Made by a program: the position numbers and the translations under genes. Positions 1-8,905 of a DNA stretch of 64,000 nucleotides are shown one piece after another. Each line of letters begins with the position of its first letter. Position 1 is the stretch's first letter. This DNA comes from XYD12-FULL-36-8 sp964613805 (GTDB lineage: Bacteria; Bacteroidota; Ignavibacteria; Ignavibacteriales; Ignavibacteriaceae). A model generated the notes under the pieces. It was not told the DNA's origin. It made no database searches and was given only the letters and a program-made list of their open reading frames with translations. The stretch lies in assembly GCA_964613805.1 (NCBI GenBank), contig CAZTJF010000005.1, positions 95,714 through 159,713 on the forward strand. The letters are read 5' to 3'.

Positions 1-753
1 ACTGAGATTGTTGGAGTAGATAATTCAAACGGAAAACTTTATTCTTTGATTGATCAAAATGGTAAGAAATGGAATGCTGATATTTTTATTTCAAATTCTG
101 ATGCAGCATCATTCCGGGGTCAAGTTCTAAAGAGAAAGAAATTCACTGAAGAAAAACTTGATAAAATGGATTGGACGCTTGCACCGTTCACAATTTATCT
201 GGGAGTAAAAGGAAAAATTGACAGCTTAATGCATCACAATTATTTCCTTGGAAGCAACTTTAGAGGATATGCTGACACGATTTTCACATCGTCTATCAGC
301 CCGCAGAAGCCGTATTACTATGTGAATGTTTCTTCTAAGTCATTTCCGGAATGTGCGCCAGAAGGTTGTGAAAATATTTTTATTCTTTGTCCCGTACCGG
401 ATCGAAGATTCAAAAGCAATTGGGATGATAAAGAGGAATTAGCAGATAATATCATTGACGATCTTTCTAAAAGAACAAATTTTGACATAAAGAAAAACAC
501 TCTGGTAAAAGAGATTTACAGCCCGGTTGAATGGGAATCTATGTTCAATTTGTACAAAGGATCGGGTTTAGGTTTAGCTCACGGAATAAATCAAGTTGGA
601 GCTTTTCGTCCTAAAAACAAAGACGAAGAATTCCCAAACTTATATTATGTTGGCGCATCAACAACTCCCGGAACGGGTTTGCCAATGGTAATAATTAGTT
701 CAAAATTAGTAACAGAGAGAATCTTAAAAGACTATGGAAGCATTATATCATAA
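1..753 (+). CDS. crtI: Phytoene desaturase CrtI, C-terminal part (5' end outside window)
   Basis: The reading frame is open from base 1, so this is the last 250 residues of a gene that starts upstream; the TTG at 46 is internal, not a start. The end of the protein carries the C-terminal FAD-binding signature of CrtI-type carotenoid desaturases (YYVGASTTPGTGLPMVI) and the conserved stretch LYKGSGLGLAHGINQ before it. CrtI enzymes desaturate colourless phytoene stepwise to lycopene at the membrane. It overlaps the next gene, crtB, by 20 bases, which implies translational coupling. Being first with crtB, it is the better candidate for the primary phytoene desaturase; the second CrtI-family gene at 2831 looks like CrtD. 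The family is certain, and the exact number of desaturation steps is inferred. Confidence 0.92.
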   Translation, partial: TEIVGVDNSNGKLYSLIDQNGKKWNADIFISNSDAASFRGQVLKRKKFTEEKLDKMDWTLAPFTIYLGVKGKIDSLMHHNYFLGSNFRGYADTIFTSSISPQKPYYYVNVSSKSFPECAPEGCENIFILCPVPDRRFKSNWDDKEELADNIIDDLSKRTNFDIKKNTLVKEIYSPVEWESMFNLYKGSGLGLAHGINQVGAFRPKNKDEEFPNLYYVGASTTPGTGLPMVIISSKLVTERILKDYGSIIS

Positions 754-1576
754 AACAACGTTCAAGCTTAGCAAGGTAATCACCCGAAGCTACAGCACCT
801 CATTCAGCTTAGGCACAAGTGTTTTTGCTCCGGCTTACAAGGATGCAATTTATGCCATTTATGGTTATGTGAGATTGGCTGATGAAATTGTTGATTCGTT
901 TCATAATCATAATAAAAGAGAGCTTTTTGATGAGTTTAGAAAGGGAACCTATAAGGCAATTGAAAGTGGTATTTCAACAAATCCTGTTATCAATGCTTTT
1001 CAAGTAACTGTTAACAAATATGGAATAGACCGTGAATATATTGATGCCTTTCTTAACAGCATGGAATGGGATTTAGATAATAGTTACTATGATAAAAAGA
1101 ATTACGATAATTATATTTATGGTTCAGCCGAGGTTGTAGGATTGATGTGCTTAAGAGTTTTTTGCAATAATGATGATAAACTTTTCAACGAGCTTTTACA
1201 GCCAGCTAAAAGTCTTGGATCAGCTTTTCAAAAAGTTAACTTCTTGCGCGATATTAAAAGTGATATTGAGGAGAGAGGAAGAATCTATCTTCCCGGTGTT
1301 GACCATGCTGTAAAAATCAACAACGAGAATAAAAAAATTCTTGAACATGATATTGATAACGAATTTAGAAATGCTTTAAGCGGAATTAAAAGGCTTCCAA
1401 GCGGAGTTCGATTGGGAGTTTACTCTGCATACCTTTATTACTTAATTTTGTTTAACAAAATTAAACGTCTTGATGTTGATGAGCTTTTAAGAAAGCGTGT
1501 ACGAATTTCCAATTGGACTAAGCTTGCGTTGCTAATCAAATCACTTGTTGAAGTCAAAATATTACGAAGTACATAG
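734..1576 (+). CDS. crtB: Phytoene synthase
   Basis: 280 residues, the usual size for bacterial CrtB. It condenses two geranylgeranyl diphosphates to phytoene, the first committed step of C40 carotenoid synthesis. Both aspartate-rich Mg-diphosphate binding motifs are present: DEIVD at residues 50-54 and NFLRDIKSDIEERGRIYLP at about 169-187. The ATG at 734 lies inside the end of crtI, a 20-base overlap. The closely related squalene/HpnC-type enzymes share these motifs, but the position between crtI and a lycopene cyclase decides for CrtB. No GGPP synthase gene is in the window. Confidence 0.95.
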   Translation: MEALYHKTTFKLSKVITRSYSTSFSLGTSVFAPAYKDAIYAIYGYVRLADEIVDSFHNHNKRELFDEFRKGTYKAIESGISTNPVINAFQVTVNKYGIDREYIDAFLNSMEWDLDNSYYDKKNYDNYIYGSAEVVGLMCLRVFCNNDDKLFNELLQPAKSLGSAFQKVNFLRDIKSDIEERGRIYLPGVDHAVKINNENKKILEHDIDNEFRNALSGIKRLPSGVRLGVYSAYLYYLILFNKIKRLDVDELLRKRVRISNWTKLALLIKSLVEVKILRST

Positions 1577-2170
1577 ATGAAATTTCTCTCAATTGTTCTT
1601 TTACTTATAACTTTGTTTGGATTCGTTTCGCTGTCTTTTTCACAAAAAGATTATACTTCTGCTAATCCGGAACCTGAAACTATAAATCAAATCAGAATAC
1701 TTTTTTACGAGGCAGTTGAAAGTGAAGAAAAACTTGAAGAACTGGAAAACTTCTTCAGCAAAAACTTTACTGAGAAAGCTTTGATTTATCACCCTCTACT
1801 GCTTGCTTACACCGGAGCAATTGATGCCTTGAAAGCCAAGCATGCGTTTAATCCTTTTACAAAATTCAGTCGTGTTATCTCATCACTTAATACACTTGAT
1901 CGAGCCGTTAATCGTGAGCCGAATAATCTTGAAATCAGATTTATAAGATTTTCTATTCTTCATAATCTTCCCGGATTTTTTGGTTACAGCAAAGAACGCA
2001 GTGAAGATATTTCCGTTATAGTAGCTCAACTTGCAAAAAAGGATTATGTAAGATATGATCCTAAGCTTCAGAAAAATGTGATAGAGTTCATGCTTGACTC
2101 TGAGCGGCTTGATGCCACGCAAACCTTGCAGCTAAAAAAACTTGCAGTTGCATTGGTTTCCAATGAGTGA
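1577..2170 (+). CDS. Uncharacterised exported protein inside the carotenoid operon
   Basis: 197 residues; I do not recognise the family. Residues 1-22 form a typical signal peptide (hydrophobic core LSIVLLLITLFGFVSLSF, then SQ), so the mature protein should be periplasmic. The rest is rich in charged helices, with LDRAVNREPNNLEIRFIRF near residue 110 resembling a TPR-like helical pair. The start codon directly follows the crtB stop (TAGATG) and the end overlaps crtYcd by 8 bases (ATGAGTGA), so it is translated with the pathway enzymes. A role in placing or binding the pigment in the envelope is conceivable from context alone. Confidence 0.8.
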   Translation: MKFLSIVLLLITLFGFVSLSFSQKDYTSANPEPETINQIRILFYEAVESEEKLEELENFFSKNFTEKALIYHPLLLAYTGAIDALKAKHAFNPFTKFSRVISSLNTLDRAVNREPNNLEIRFIRFSILHNLPGFFGYSKERSEDISVIVAQLAKKDYVRYDPKLQKNVIEFMLDSERLDATQTLQLKKLAVALVSNE

Positions 2171-2849
2171 ATATCTACTCATAAATATTTTCACCATCAT
2201 TGTTCCACTTATATTAACCTTAGAACAGAAACTTAAATTCTATAAAAAGCTGCCCGCAGTATTCATTTCGATTTTAGTTGTCAGTACAGTTTACATTATC
2301 TGGGATTCAATAGCCACAAAAGCGGGCGACTGGGCATTCAATCCAAAATATTTATTGGGTATTTATTGGCTCGATCTTCCATTAGAGGAAATTCTTTTCT
2401 TCATAACCGTCCCCTACAGCATCATTTTTATTAACGAAACAGTAAATTTTTATCTTAAAGAAAAAGAAATCTTTTTCAGCAGATATATCTATTTTGCAAT
2501 TATGATTTTACTTATCATTGGTATAATTCTGTTTGCTAATCAAAACTACACGATGATTGTGCTGACCTATTGTCTCACATTTTTCATTTTAGCCGTCTCC
2601 TTTTATCCCGAAATTCTTAAATCAAAAATATTTTGGATTACAATTATTATTTCTTATCTGCCGTTCTTAATTGTGAATTACCTTTTAACATCTCTGCCTA
2701 TTGTTACATACAACACAGATGCTATTTGGGGAAATAGATTTATCACCATTCCTCTAGAGGATTTTTTCTATTCTTTCTCAATGATTTCATTATGGCTTCT
2801 TGTTTACCTAATTGCTGATAAAAAACTCAAATGGCAAAGAAAAGAATAG
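2163..2849 (+). CDS. crtYcd: Lycopene cyclase, fused CrtYc-CrtYd (CarR) type
   Basis: 228 residues of mostly membrane-spanning helices. It carries two copies of the CarR-type lycopene cyclase domain, each with its acidic signature: LDLPLEEILFF near residue 76 and IPLEDFFYSF near residue 205. In actinobacteria and archaea these halves can be separate subunits (CrtYc, CrtYd); here they are fused. The enzyme forms beta-ionone rings on lycopene. I chose ATG 2163 (MSEYLL) over an in-frame TTG-type start seven codons upstream, because it gives the 8-base ATGAGTGA coupling with the preceding gene. It overlaps the next gene by 19 bases. Cyclisation of one end only (gamma-carotene) is inferred from the CruF and CrtD-like neighbours. 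Confidence 0.88.
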   Translation: MSEYLLINIFTIIVPLILTLEQKLKFYKKLPAVFISILVVSTVYIIWDSIATKAGDWAFNPKYLLGIYWLDLPLEEILFFITVPYSIIFINETVNFYLKEKEIFFSRYIYFAIMILLIIGIILFANQNYTMIVLTYCLTFFILAVSFYPEILKSKIFWITIIISYLPFLIVNYLLTSLPIVTYNTDAIWGNRFITIPLEDFFYSFSMISLWLLVYLIADKKLKWQRKE

Positions 2850-4315
2850 CTGTAATTGGAGCGGGTTTAGGCGGCTTATCCGCAGCAGTCAGATTGGCAA
2901 ATGCCGGATTTGAAGTTGATGTATTCGAACAGAACGATGATGCCGGCGGTAAGGCCGGTTCTTTGATTTTAAACGGCTTCCGATTCGATACCGGACCTTC
3001 ACTTCTAACCATGCCAAATGTTTTGAAGGAGCTTTTTGATGAATGCGGTGAAAGCTTAAGCGATTACTTTCATCTAAAAAAGTTAGATGTGATCTGCAAA
3101 TATTTTTATCCCGATGGTACGATCATCAACGCTTTTTCTGATATCAATCAATTTGGGAAAGAGATTGAAAAATCAACACACGATAAACAAAAAAACTTAA
3201 AGAACTATTTAAGCTACTGTAAAACTATTTATGATCTAACTGCAGGATTGTTTTTGTACAAAAGTCCTCAGCAAGCTTCAACTTACCTTAGCATGAAAGC
3301 AGTTAGAACTCTTTTTCAAATCAAATCAATTGACCCTTTCAGAACTGTTCATCAGGCAAACTCATTGTTTTTTAGAGACAAGAAACTTATTCAATTGTTT
3401 GACCGCTATGCAACCTACAACGGTTCAAATCCGTATCTTGCACCGGCAACATTAAATATTATTCCACATGTTGAATACACAATGGGTTCTTATATTCCAC
3501 AAGATGGAATATTCTCTATAAGCAAAGAACTCAAGCGGCTCGCTGAAAAGAAAGGAGTTAATTTCTATTTTAGCTCTAAAGTAGAGAAAATTGAGACTAA
3601 AAATAATTCTGTGAAAAGTATTTTACTCGAGGGAAAATCACTGCCGTATGAAATCATTCTTTCCAACTCAGATATATTAACAACTTATAATAATTTAATT
3701 GACGCTGATTCGAAAAAGATAACAGATAAATTCAAGAGGCATGATTTATCAACCTCGGCAATGGTGTTTTATTGGGGAGTAAAAGGCAACCATCAGCAGC
3801 TTGAGATTCATAACATTCTTTTTTCAGAAGATTTCAAAAATGAATTTGATGATCTCTTCACAAGCAAAGTTATTCACAGTGATCCAACTATTTACATCTA
3901 CATTTCCTCAAAGTACAAACCATCTGATGCACCGAAAGACTGCGAGAACTGGTTTGTAATGATAAACACTCCTCCCAACATAAATCAAAACTGGGAAGAA
4001 GAAGTGAAGAGATTTAGAAAAATCATCCTCGAAAAAATAAAAAAAGTACTTTCCATTGATATTTCGGATAAAATAATTGCTGAGAGTGTTTTAACTCCAC
4101 TCGATCTTGAAAACCGAACAGGAAGTTATCGCGGAAGCATTTATGGAATTTCTTCTAACGATAGATTCGCCGCATTTCTCCGTCATCCAAATTTTTCAAA
4201 AGCTATTTCTGGACTTTACTTTTGCGGCGGAAGTGTACACCCTGGCGGTGGAATTCCTCTCGTTATTCTTTCGGGTAAAATTGCCTCTGATATGATTATT
4301 AAAAAATATTCGTGA
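2831..4315 (+). CDS. crtD: CrtI-family carotenoid desaturase, probably CrtD-type (3',4'-desaturase)
   Basis: 494 residues, full length for the family. The N-terminus has the FAD/NAD dinucleotide-binding fold (VIGAGLGGLSAAVRLA at about 7-22, then the E of VDVFEQN and DAGGKAG). The C-terminus has GLYFCGGSVHPGGGIPL, the form usual in CrtD and CrtI-b desaturases rather than the ASTTPGTGLP form of the crtI at the start of the window. CrtD-type enzymes introduce the 3',4' double bond on the acyclic end, typically after 1'-hydroxylation. The presence of cruF downstream supports that. An oxygenase-type role (CrtO/CrtNc-like) cannot be excluded by sequence alone. Confidence 0.8.
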   Translation: MAKKRIAVIGAGLGGLSAAVRLANAGFEVDVFEQNDDAGGKAGSLILNGFRFDTGPSLLTMPNVLKELFDECGESLSDYFHLKKLDVICKYFYPDGTIINAFSDINQFGKEIEKSTHDKQKNLKNYLSYCKTIYDLTAGLFLYKSPQQASTYLSMKAVRTLFQIKSIDPFRTVHQANSLFFRDKKLIQLFDRYATYNGSNPYLAPATLNIIPHVEYTMGSYIPQDGIFSISKELKRLAEKKGVNFYFSSKVEKIETKNNSVKSILLEGKSLPYEIILSNSDILTTYNNLIDADSKKITDKFKRHDLSTSAMVFYWGVKGNHQQLEIHNILFSEDFKNEFDDLFTSKVIHSDPTIYIYISSKYKPSDAPKDCENWFVMINTPPNINQNWEEEVKRFRKIILEKIKKVLSIDISDKIIAESVLTPLDLENRTGSYRGSIYGISSNDRFAAFLRHPNFSKAISGLYFCGGSVHPGGGIPLVILSGKIASDMIIKKYS

Positions 4316-4319
4316 TGCA

Positions 4320-4976
4320 ATGATTAAAGCAGATCACAAAAAATGGGCAAGATGGCTTTATGATTTTTATGTGCCGCGACTATTGAGGTCTAACTTCCAA
4401 AATTTTTACTTAACGAATAACTTCCCGCAAATTCCCGAAGATCAAGGTTTGATAATTACCCCAAATCATTTTTCCTGGTGGGATGGTTTTTTTGTTGACT
4501 ATACCATGAATCATCTTTCTAATCGTAAGATTTATATCTTGATGCTTGAAGAACAATTGAAACGATACTGGTTCTTTCAAAAAATTGGGGCTTTTTCTAT
4601 AAATCCGAAAAACCCAAAGAGCATTAAAACAACTTTCGACTATATTTTGGAAATTCTCAATGATCCTAAAAATGTTTTGCTGTTTTATCCCCAAGGAGAA
4701 ATTGAGGATTATGTTAAAAGACCTTTAAAGGTCAAAGAAGGGTTAAAAGCAATTTTGAATATGATTCACTCAGACGTGCTCATTCTGCCAGCAACTTTTA
4801 AGATAAAACATGGAAACATCAAAAAGCCGGATGTGCTCGTTCGCTTCGGAGAACCACTTTCCTCAATTAGAGCTAAAGATGATTTTAATTTTTTTATTGA
4901 CAGCTTTAATTCTAATGTAGATAATTTGGATAAAGTACAACTCGATAGCTATAAAGAAAATTTATTTGCGCGATGA
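4320..4976 (+). CDS. PlsC-type acyltransferase, likely acylates the carotenoid glycoside (CruD-like role)
   Basis: 218 residues of the lysophospholipid acyltransferase superfamily. The catalytic NHxxxxD box is NHFSWWD at about residues 50-56, and the substrate-binding box is YPQGEIE at about 122-128. There is no clear membrane helix, but a hydrophobic surface is typical of the fold. It starts four bases after the CrtD-like gene and ends in a 4-base ATGA overlap with a glycosyltransferase. In green sulfur bacteria CruC and CruD glycosylate and acylate the 1'-hydroxyl of chlorobactene; the pair here has the same order of reaction types. A general phospholipid acyltransferase is the alternative, less likely in this setting. 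Confidence 0.75.
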   Translation: MIKADHKKWARWLYDFYVPRLLRSNFQNFYLTNNFPQIPEDQGLIITPNHFSWWDGFFVDYTMNHLSNRKIYILMLEEQLKRYWFFQKIGAFSINPKNPKSIKTTFDYILEILNDPKNVLLFYPQGEIEDYVKRPLKVKEGLKAILNMIHSDVLILPATFKIKHGNIKKPDVLVRFGEPLSSIRAKDDFNFFIDSFNSNVDNLDKVQLDSYKENLFAR

Positions 4977-6064
4977 TTATTTATTTATTGATATTCATTC
5001 CTATTCTCACCTCTACAGTTGTTGTTGTTTATAATTTTTTGACAGCACCGGTTGTTAAAAACAACACAGTTAAAATTGACGGATCCGAACTTGTTTCTGT
5101 TTTAATTCCAGCAAGAAATGAAGAAAAGAACATCGGCTCATGCTTAAATTTTATTTTAGCTCAAGATTATAAAAATCTTGAAGTGCTTGTGCTCAATGAT
5201 CAATCGACTGACCGCACAAAAGAAATAATAAATTCGTTTTCTGAAAAGCACAAAAACATTTTCTGCATCGAAGGTGAACCTCTTCCACAAAATTGGACCG
5301 GAAAAAATTGGGCTTGTCATCAACTTTCTCAAAAAGCCAAAGGAAAATATCTTTTGTTTGTTGATGCTGATGTCGAACTCGCATCGAGCGCAATAAGCTC
5401 GGCTATCAAAATCATGACAGACACAAAAACCAAAATGCTGAGTGTTTTTCCAACTCAAAGAATAAAATCAATCGGTGAGTGGTTTATTGTGCCGTTGATG
5501 AATTGGCTGCTTCTTTCTTTCCTTCCGCTTAGACAAGTTTACGCATCAAATAATAAATCATTCATTGCTGCAAACGGACAATTCATGCTTTGGCATAGAG
5601 AACTGTATTTTTCGGTTGGAGGTCACAAACAAGTTTCGAATGCGATTGTTGAAGACATGGAACTTGCAAGAAAAGCAAAACAGGAAAACAAAATAATAAC
5701 TTTGCTTGGCGGAAATGTTATTTTTTGCCGCATGTACATTAATTTTTTGGGTGCATTCAAAGGATTCTCAAAAAATTTCTATCCGGGGTTTAATTTAAGC
5801 CCCATAATTTTCATTGGATTTGTGTTGGTTTTATTTTTTCTGTTTGCGGTTTCTTCTGTATTTGCGCTCACGGATTCGAATTACATGATTGTTGTAATGC
5901 TGATTGTTTTAAGCAGAATTTTAATTTCTCAAATTAGTCAGCAAAATCTTTTTCTAAACGTTTTTCTTCATCCGCTGCAAATGGTTCTCATGCTCGTTAT
6001 TGGATTTAATTCCGTGTTTTCAACCAAGCTTGGTTATATTTCTTGGAAAGAGAGGAAGTTATAA
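4973..6064 (+). CDS. Family 2 glycosyltransferase, likely carotenoid glycosyltransferase (CruC/CrtQ-like)
   Basis: 363 residues. An N-terminal membrane anchor (residues 1-23) is followed by a GT-A fold: VSVLIPARNEEKNIGSCL near 40, VLNDQSTDRT near 76, the metal-binding FVDADVEL near 128, and the acceptor-site EDMELARKAK near 225. At least two more membrane helices end the protein. This arrangement matches hopene- and carotenoid-associated glycosyltransferases such as CruC and staphylococcal CrtQ. It probably transfers a hexose to the tertiary 1'-hydroxyl made by CruF. It overlaps the acyltransferase by 4 bases and cruF by about 22. The sugar cannot be read from sequence. Confidence 0.8.
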   Translation: MIIYLLIFIPILTSTVVVVYNFLTAPVVKNNTVKIDGSELVSVLIPARNEEKNIGSCLNFILAQDYKNLEVLVLNDQSTDRTKEIINSFSEKHKNIFCIEGEPLPQNWTGKNWACHQLSQKAKGKYLLFVDADVELASSAISSAIKIMTDTKTKMLSVFPTQRIKSIGEWFIVPLMNWLLLSFLPLRQVYASNNKSFIAANGQFMLWHRELYFSVGGHKQVSNAIVEDMELARKAKQENKIITLLGGNVIFCRMYINFLGAFKGFSKNFYPGFNLSPIIFIGFVLVLFFLFAVSSVFALTDSNYMIVVMLIVLSRILISQISQQNLFLNVFLHPLQMVLMLVIGFNSVFSTKLGYISWKERKL

Positions 6065-6690
6065 AACTTAACAAACCTCTTCTCTTTCTTGTAATCATGT
6101 TCTCTGTTGGAGTGGTTGGACATTTAATTCCAAATATCAAACCATTGATGATTACTTTAACACCATTTACATTATTGCTCACAGGCTGTGTTACGCTTTA
6201 TTTTTCATTTCAAAAAGGAAATTCCAAACTTGTTGTGTGGGGATTAATTGTTTACATCATAACATTTTCACTTGAAGTTATTGGTGTAAAAACCGGTTAC
6301 ATTTTCGGCAGCTACTATTATGGTAATGTTCTGGGTTTACAGCTCTTTGATGTTCCATTGATCATCGGGTTTAATTGGGTTGTAATAATACTTGGAGCAA
6401 TTGGCATTGCAAGTCGGATTCATAAAAGTGCTTTTCAAATTGCATTACTTACCGGAACATTTGCTGTCTTATTTGATTTGATGCTGGAACCTGTAGCAAT
6501 AAATCTTGGTTATTGGAACTGGCAGCAAGGATTCATCCCTCTGCAAAATTATTATGCATGGTTTGGAATTGCCTTTTTTGCCTCTCTCTTTGGCAGTAAA
6601 CTTAAATTAGATTTAGAGGATTCATTGTTTATCTATTACTTTTTAATTCAGTTTACATTTTTCATTTTGCTATCAATTTTTATGAGTTAG
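6043..6690 (+). CDS. cruF: Carotenoid 1',2'-hydratase CruF
   Basis: 215 residues with about seven membrane helices, belonging to the CruF/bisanhydrobacterioruberin hydratase family (DUF422). Recognisable stretches are FSLEVIGVKTGYIFGSYYYG near residue 79 and FDLMLEPVAINLGYWNW near residue 145, both with the polar residues conserved in the family. CruF adds water across the terminal double bond of the acyclic end of gamma-carotene, giving the 1'-hydroxyl used by the glycosyltransferase. The start is TTG 6043, inside the end of the preceding gene; the first internal ATG (about 6094) would remove the first part of helix 1. Confidence 0.87.
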   Translation: MEREEVIKLNKPLLFLVIMFSVGVVGHLIPNIKPLMITLTPFTLLLTGCVTLYFSFQKGNSKLVVWGLIVYIITFSLEVIGVKTGYIFGSYYYGNVLGLQLFDVPLIIGFNWVVIILGAIGIASRIHKSAFQIALLTGTFAVLFDLMLEPVAINLGYWNWQQGFIPLQNYYAWFGIAFFASLFGSKLKLDLEDSLFIYYFLIQFTFFILLSIFMS

Positions 6691-6696
6691 AAAATC

Positions 6697-7365
6697 ATGG
6701 GAATATTTATTTCTTCTATCGTTATTTTACTTTGGCTGGCACACCTAATCTATTCTCTAAATTTCGTTACGGTGAATTTTACATCACCCATTTTTTACTT
6801 TCATGTTTTGCTACAAGGATATCTTTATACCGGATTGTTCATCACAGGGCATGATGCAATGCATGGCAATATCTCCAAAAATAAAAACACAAATAAAGTT
6901 TTTGGAACGCTGGCTTCATTTTTATTTGCTGGGATGTCATACAATAGATTGGTTAAAAACCATTTCAGGCATCATGCAAATCCAGGTGCCGAGGATGACC
7001 CAGATTTTTATGCTAAATCTCAAAACTTTTTTTTGTGGTGGGGATCGTTTTTAATCAGATATACGACCATTTCCCAATTAGTAATTATGGCAATCGCCTT
7101 TAATCTACTAAAAATATTTTTTCCCGAACTATCAATTTGGTTTTTCTGGGTAATACCAGCTTTCTTAGGAACATTTCAATTATTTTATTTTGGAACATAC
7201 TTGCCGCATCGCAAGCCGCACAGTCATGAAATGGAACCGCACAAAGCAAGAACACAAAAGACCAATCACCTTTGGGCAATGCTCTCATGTTATTTCTTTG
7301 GTTATCATTTCGAGCATCATGCTTTTCCAAGAACACCCTGGTGGAAGTTATACTCTTCAAAGTAA
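6697..7365 (+). CDS. crtW: Beta-carotene ketolase CrtW
   Basis: 222 residues of the membrane fatty-acid-desaturase superfamily. All histidine boxes for the di-iron centre are present: HDAMH at 52-56, HFRHH at 89-93 and HFEHH at 204-208. The C-terminal context FGYHFEHHAFPRTPWW is diagnostic for CrtW rather than the hydroxylase CrtZ. It oxidises C4 of the beta ring to a ketone. It follows cruF by six bases and is the last gene of the operon, ending 23 bases before the convergent sensor-kinase gene. No CrtZ-type hydroxylase is in the window. Confidence 0.9.
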   Translation: MGIFISSIVILLWLAHLIYSLNFVTVNFTSPIFYFHVLLQGYLYTGLFITGHDAMHGNISKNKNTNKVFGTLASFLFAGMSYNRLVKNHFRHHANPGAEDDPDFYAKSQNFFLWWGSFLIRYTTISQLVIMAIAFNLLKIFFPELSIWFFWVIPAFLGTFQLFYFGTYLPHRKPHSHEMEPHKARTQKTNHLWAMLSCYFFGYHFEHHAFPRTPWWKLYSSK

Positions 7366-7388
7366 AATTTTTTTGATAAGAGAAGTAT

Positions 7389-8903
7389 TTAAGTTAGAAT
7401 TGCGTTGAACGATTCTATTAAATCGAGTTTTGTAAAAGGTTTGATAACGAATTTTGCTGCACCGGCTTTATAAAATTCATTTATTTTTTTGTTGTCAGTT
7501 TCGCCGGACATAATAAATACAGGTCGTTTGTAAGGATCTTTACTATGAATTTCGTAGCATAGAGATAATCCATCCTGCCATTGATTTAAATGTATATCAA
7601 GCATCACTAACTGATAATCTTCAGTCTTGATAAGATGATTCATGAATTTATCAAACTTGTGAATAGAAACTTCAGCATAACCCCGCAAAAACACTTTAAC
7701 TAATTCAGCTGTTTCACCGAACTCATCCATCATCAAAATCTTTTTGATAACGGCTTTATCAGTTTTTATTTTTTCCTGTTCCTTTTTCTTTAGCTTTTTA
7801 GAAAGCGGAAGAGTTAAAGTAAAAGTTGTCCCAACTCCTTTAATACTATCAACTATAAGGGATCCGCCTAATTTCTCAACATACCTTTTTGTAATTGCCA
7901 GACCTAATCCGTTCCCTTCGTAATTGCGGCTTAAGTTTAAATCTTCCTGCGAAAAGGGGGAATAAAGATGATCTAGATATTCAGTAGATATTCCCGCGCC
8001 CGAATCTCTAATCTTGCAAAAAGCAAGTTCATGATCTTTAAGAATGCTTGTCTCAACCTCAATGAATCCACGTGCAGTAAATTTAACGGCATTATTTAGC
8101 AAATTATTTAAAGCGCTTTGTATACAGTGTAAATCAATATCAACTAAAATGCTTTTTTCTTTGATGTTTATTTTTAAGTCTATCTTTTTTTCAAGGCACT
8201 CCTGTTTTATGTTTTGGATACTGTATTGAAGAATTGGGATAAGATCAGCAGTTTCTATTGTTAGATGGAAATTACCAGCTTCTAATTGAGCAAATTCGAG
8301 CATCTGTGAAATGCTGTTGAACAATCTTTCGCTTCCATTATAAAGATTATCAAGGTAAACTTTCTCTTCAGTGGAAACTTTATCTTTCAAGCTTTCTTTA
8401 ATAATTGTACTGTAACCGAGTATAATGTTTAGCGGGGTTCTGAGTTCGTGAGATAAAACATTTAAAAATGTATCCTTTAATCTTTCCGCCTCCTTATTTG
8501 CCTCTCTTGCTTTTTTCACTTCAGCTTCGGCGAGAAATATTTCTGTGCGGTCTTCATGAATAAAGACGAAGTAACTTTCATTTTCAATATTCACCGGGAA
8601 TATTTTTATTTTGAAAATTGGTGCTGCAAGTTTTTTCCCCTGCATCAATGAATCCGAATAATTATTCATGTCTAAAGAAGTATTATCCTCAAATACTTTT
8701 TTAATAGCTGGAAGGAGTCCGGATCTTTTTAATGATGCATCATTGAAAATATTATACTCTTTTAATTCTTCAAGCTTGTATCCCCACGAATCAGTAAAAG
8801 CTTTATTTACAAAAATTAAGTTACCTGAGCTATCAAATATCTGGATCGGAGAGCCAAATTCACTATAAAAAGTCAAAAAGAGCTTGGTTAAATCCTTTTT
8901 CAT
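7389..8903 (-). CDS. Hybrid sensor histidine kinase (PAS-HisKA-HATPase-receiver)
   Basis: 504 residues without membrane segments. An N-terminal PAS domain (about 5-120; FGSPIQIFDSSGNLIFVNKA) is joined by a charged coiled coil (about 122-145) to a HisKA box with phospho-acceptor H152 (VLSHELRTPLN). The HATPase domain has its N box (LNNLLNNAVKF), G1 box (DSGAGIS) and G2 box (GNGLGLAITKR). A receiver domain follows (about 390-504) with phospho-aspartate in VMLDIHL and the conserved lysine in FVIKPF. There is no output domain, so phosphate must pass to another protein. It starts two bases after the neighbouring GAF kinase-like gene, forming a two-gene operon convergent with the carotenoid genes. 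The signal is unknown. Confidence 0.88.
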   Translation of the reverse strand: MKKDLTKLFLTFYSEFGSPIQIFDSSGNLIFVNKAFTDSWGYKLEELKEYNIFNDASLKRSGLLPAIKKVFEDNTSLDMNNYSDSLMQGKKLAAPIFKIKIFPVNIENESYFVFIHEDRTEIFLAEAEVKKAREANKEAERLKDTFLNVLSHELRTPLNIILGYSTIIKESLKDKVSTEEKVYLDNLYNGSERLFNSISQMLEFAQLEAGNFHLTIETADLIPILQYSIQNIKQECLEKKIDLKINIKEKSILVDIDLHCIQSALNNLLNNAVKFTARGFIEVETSILKDHELAFCKIRDSGAGISTEYLDHLYSPFSQEDLNLSRNYEGNGLGLAITKRYVEKLGGSLIVDSIKGVGTTFTLTLPLSKKLKKKEQEKIKTDKAVIKKILMMDEFGETAELVKVFLRGYAEVSIHKFDKFMNHLIKTEDYQLVMLDIHLNQWQDGLSLCYEIHSKDPYKRPVFIMSGETDNKKINEFYKAGAAKFVIKPFTKLDLIESFNAILT

Positions 8904-8905
8904 GG

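Noticed and set aside
46..753. TTG at 46 as the start of a 235-residue protein
   Set aside because: The frame is open to base 1 and the residues before it (TEIVGVDNSNGKLYS) continue the CrtI sequence.
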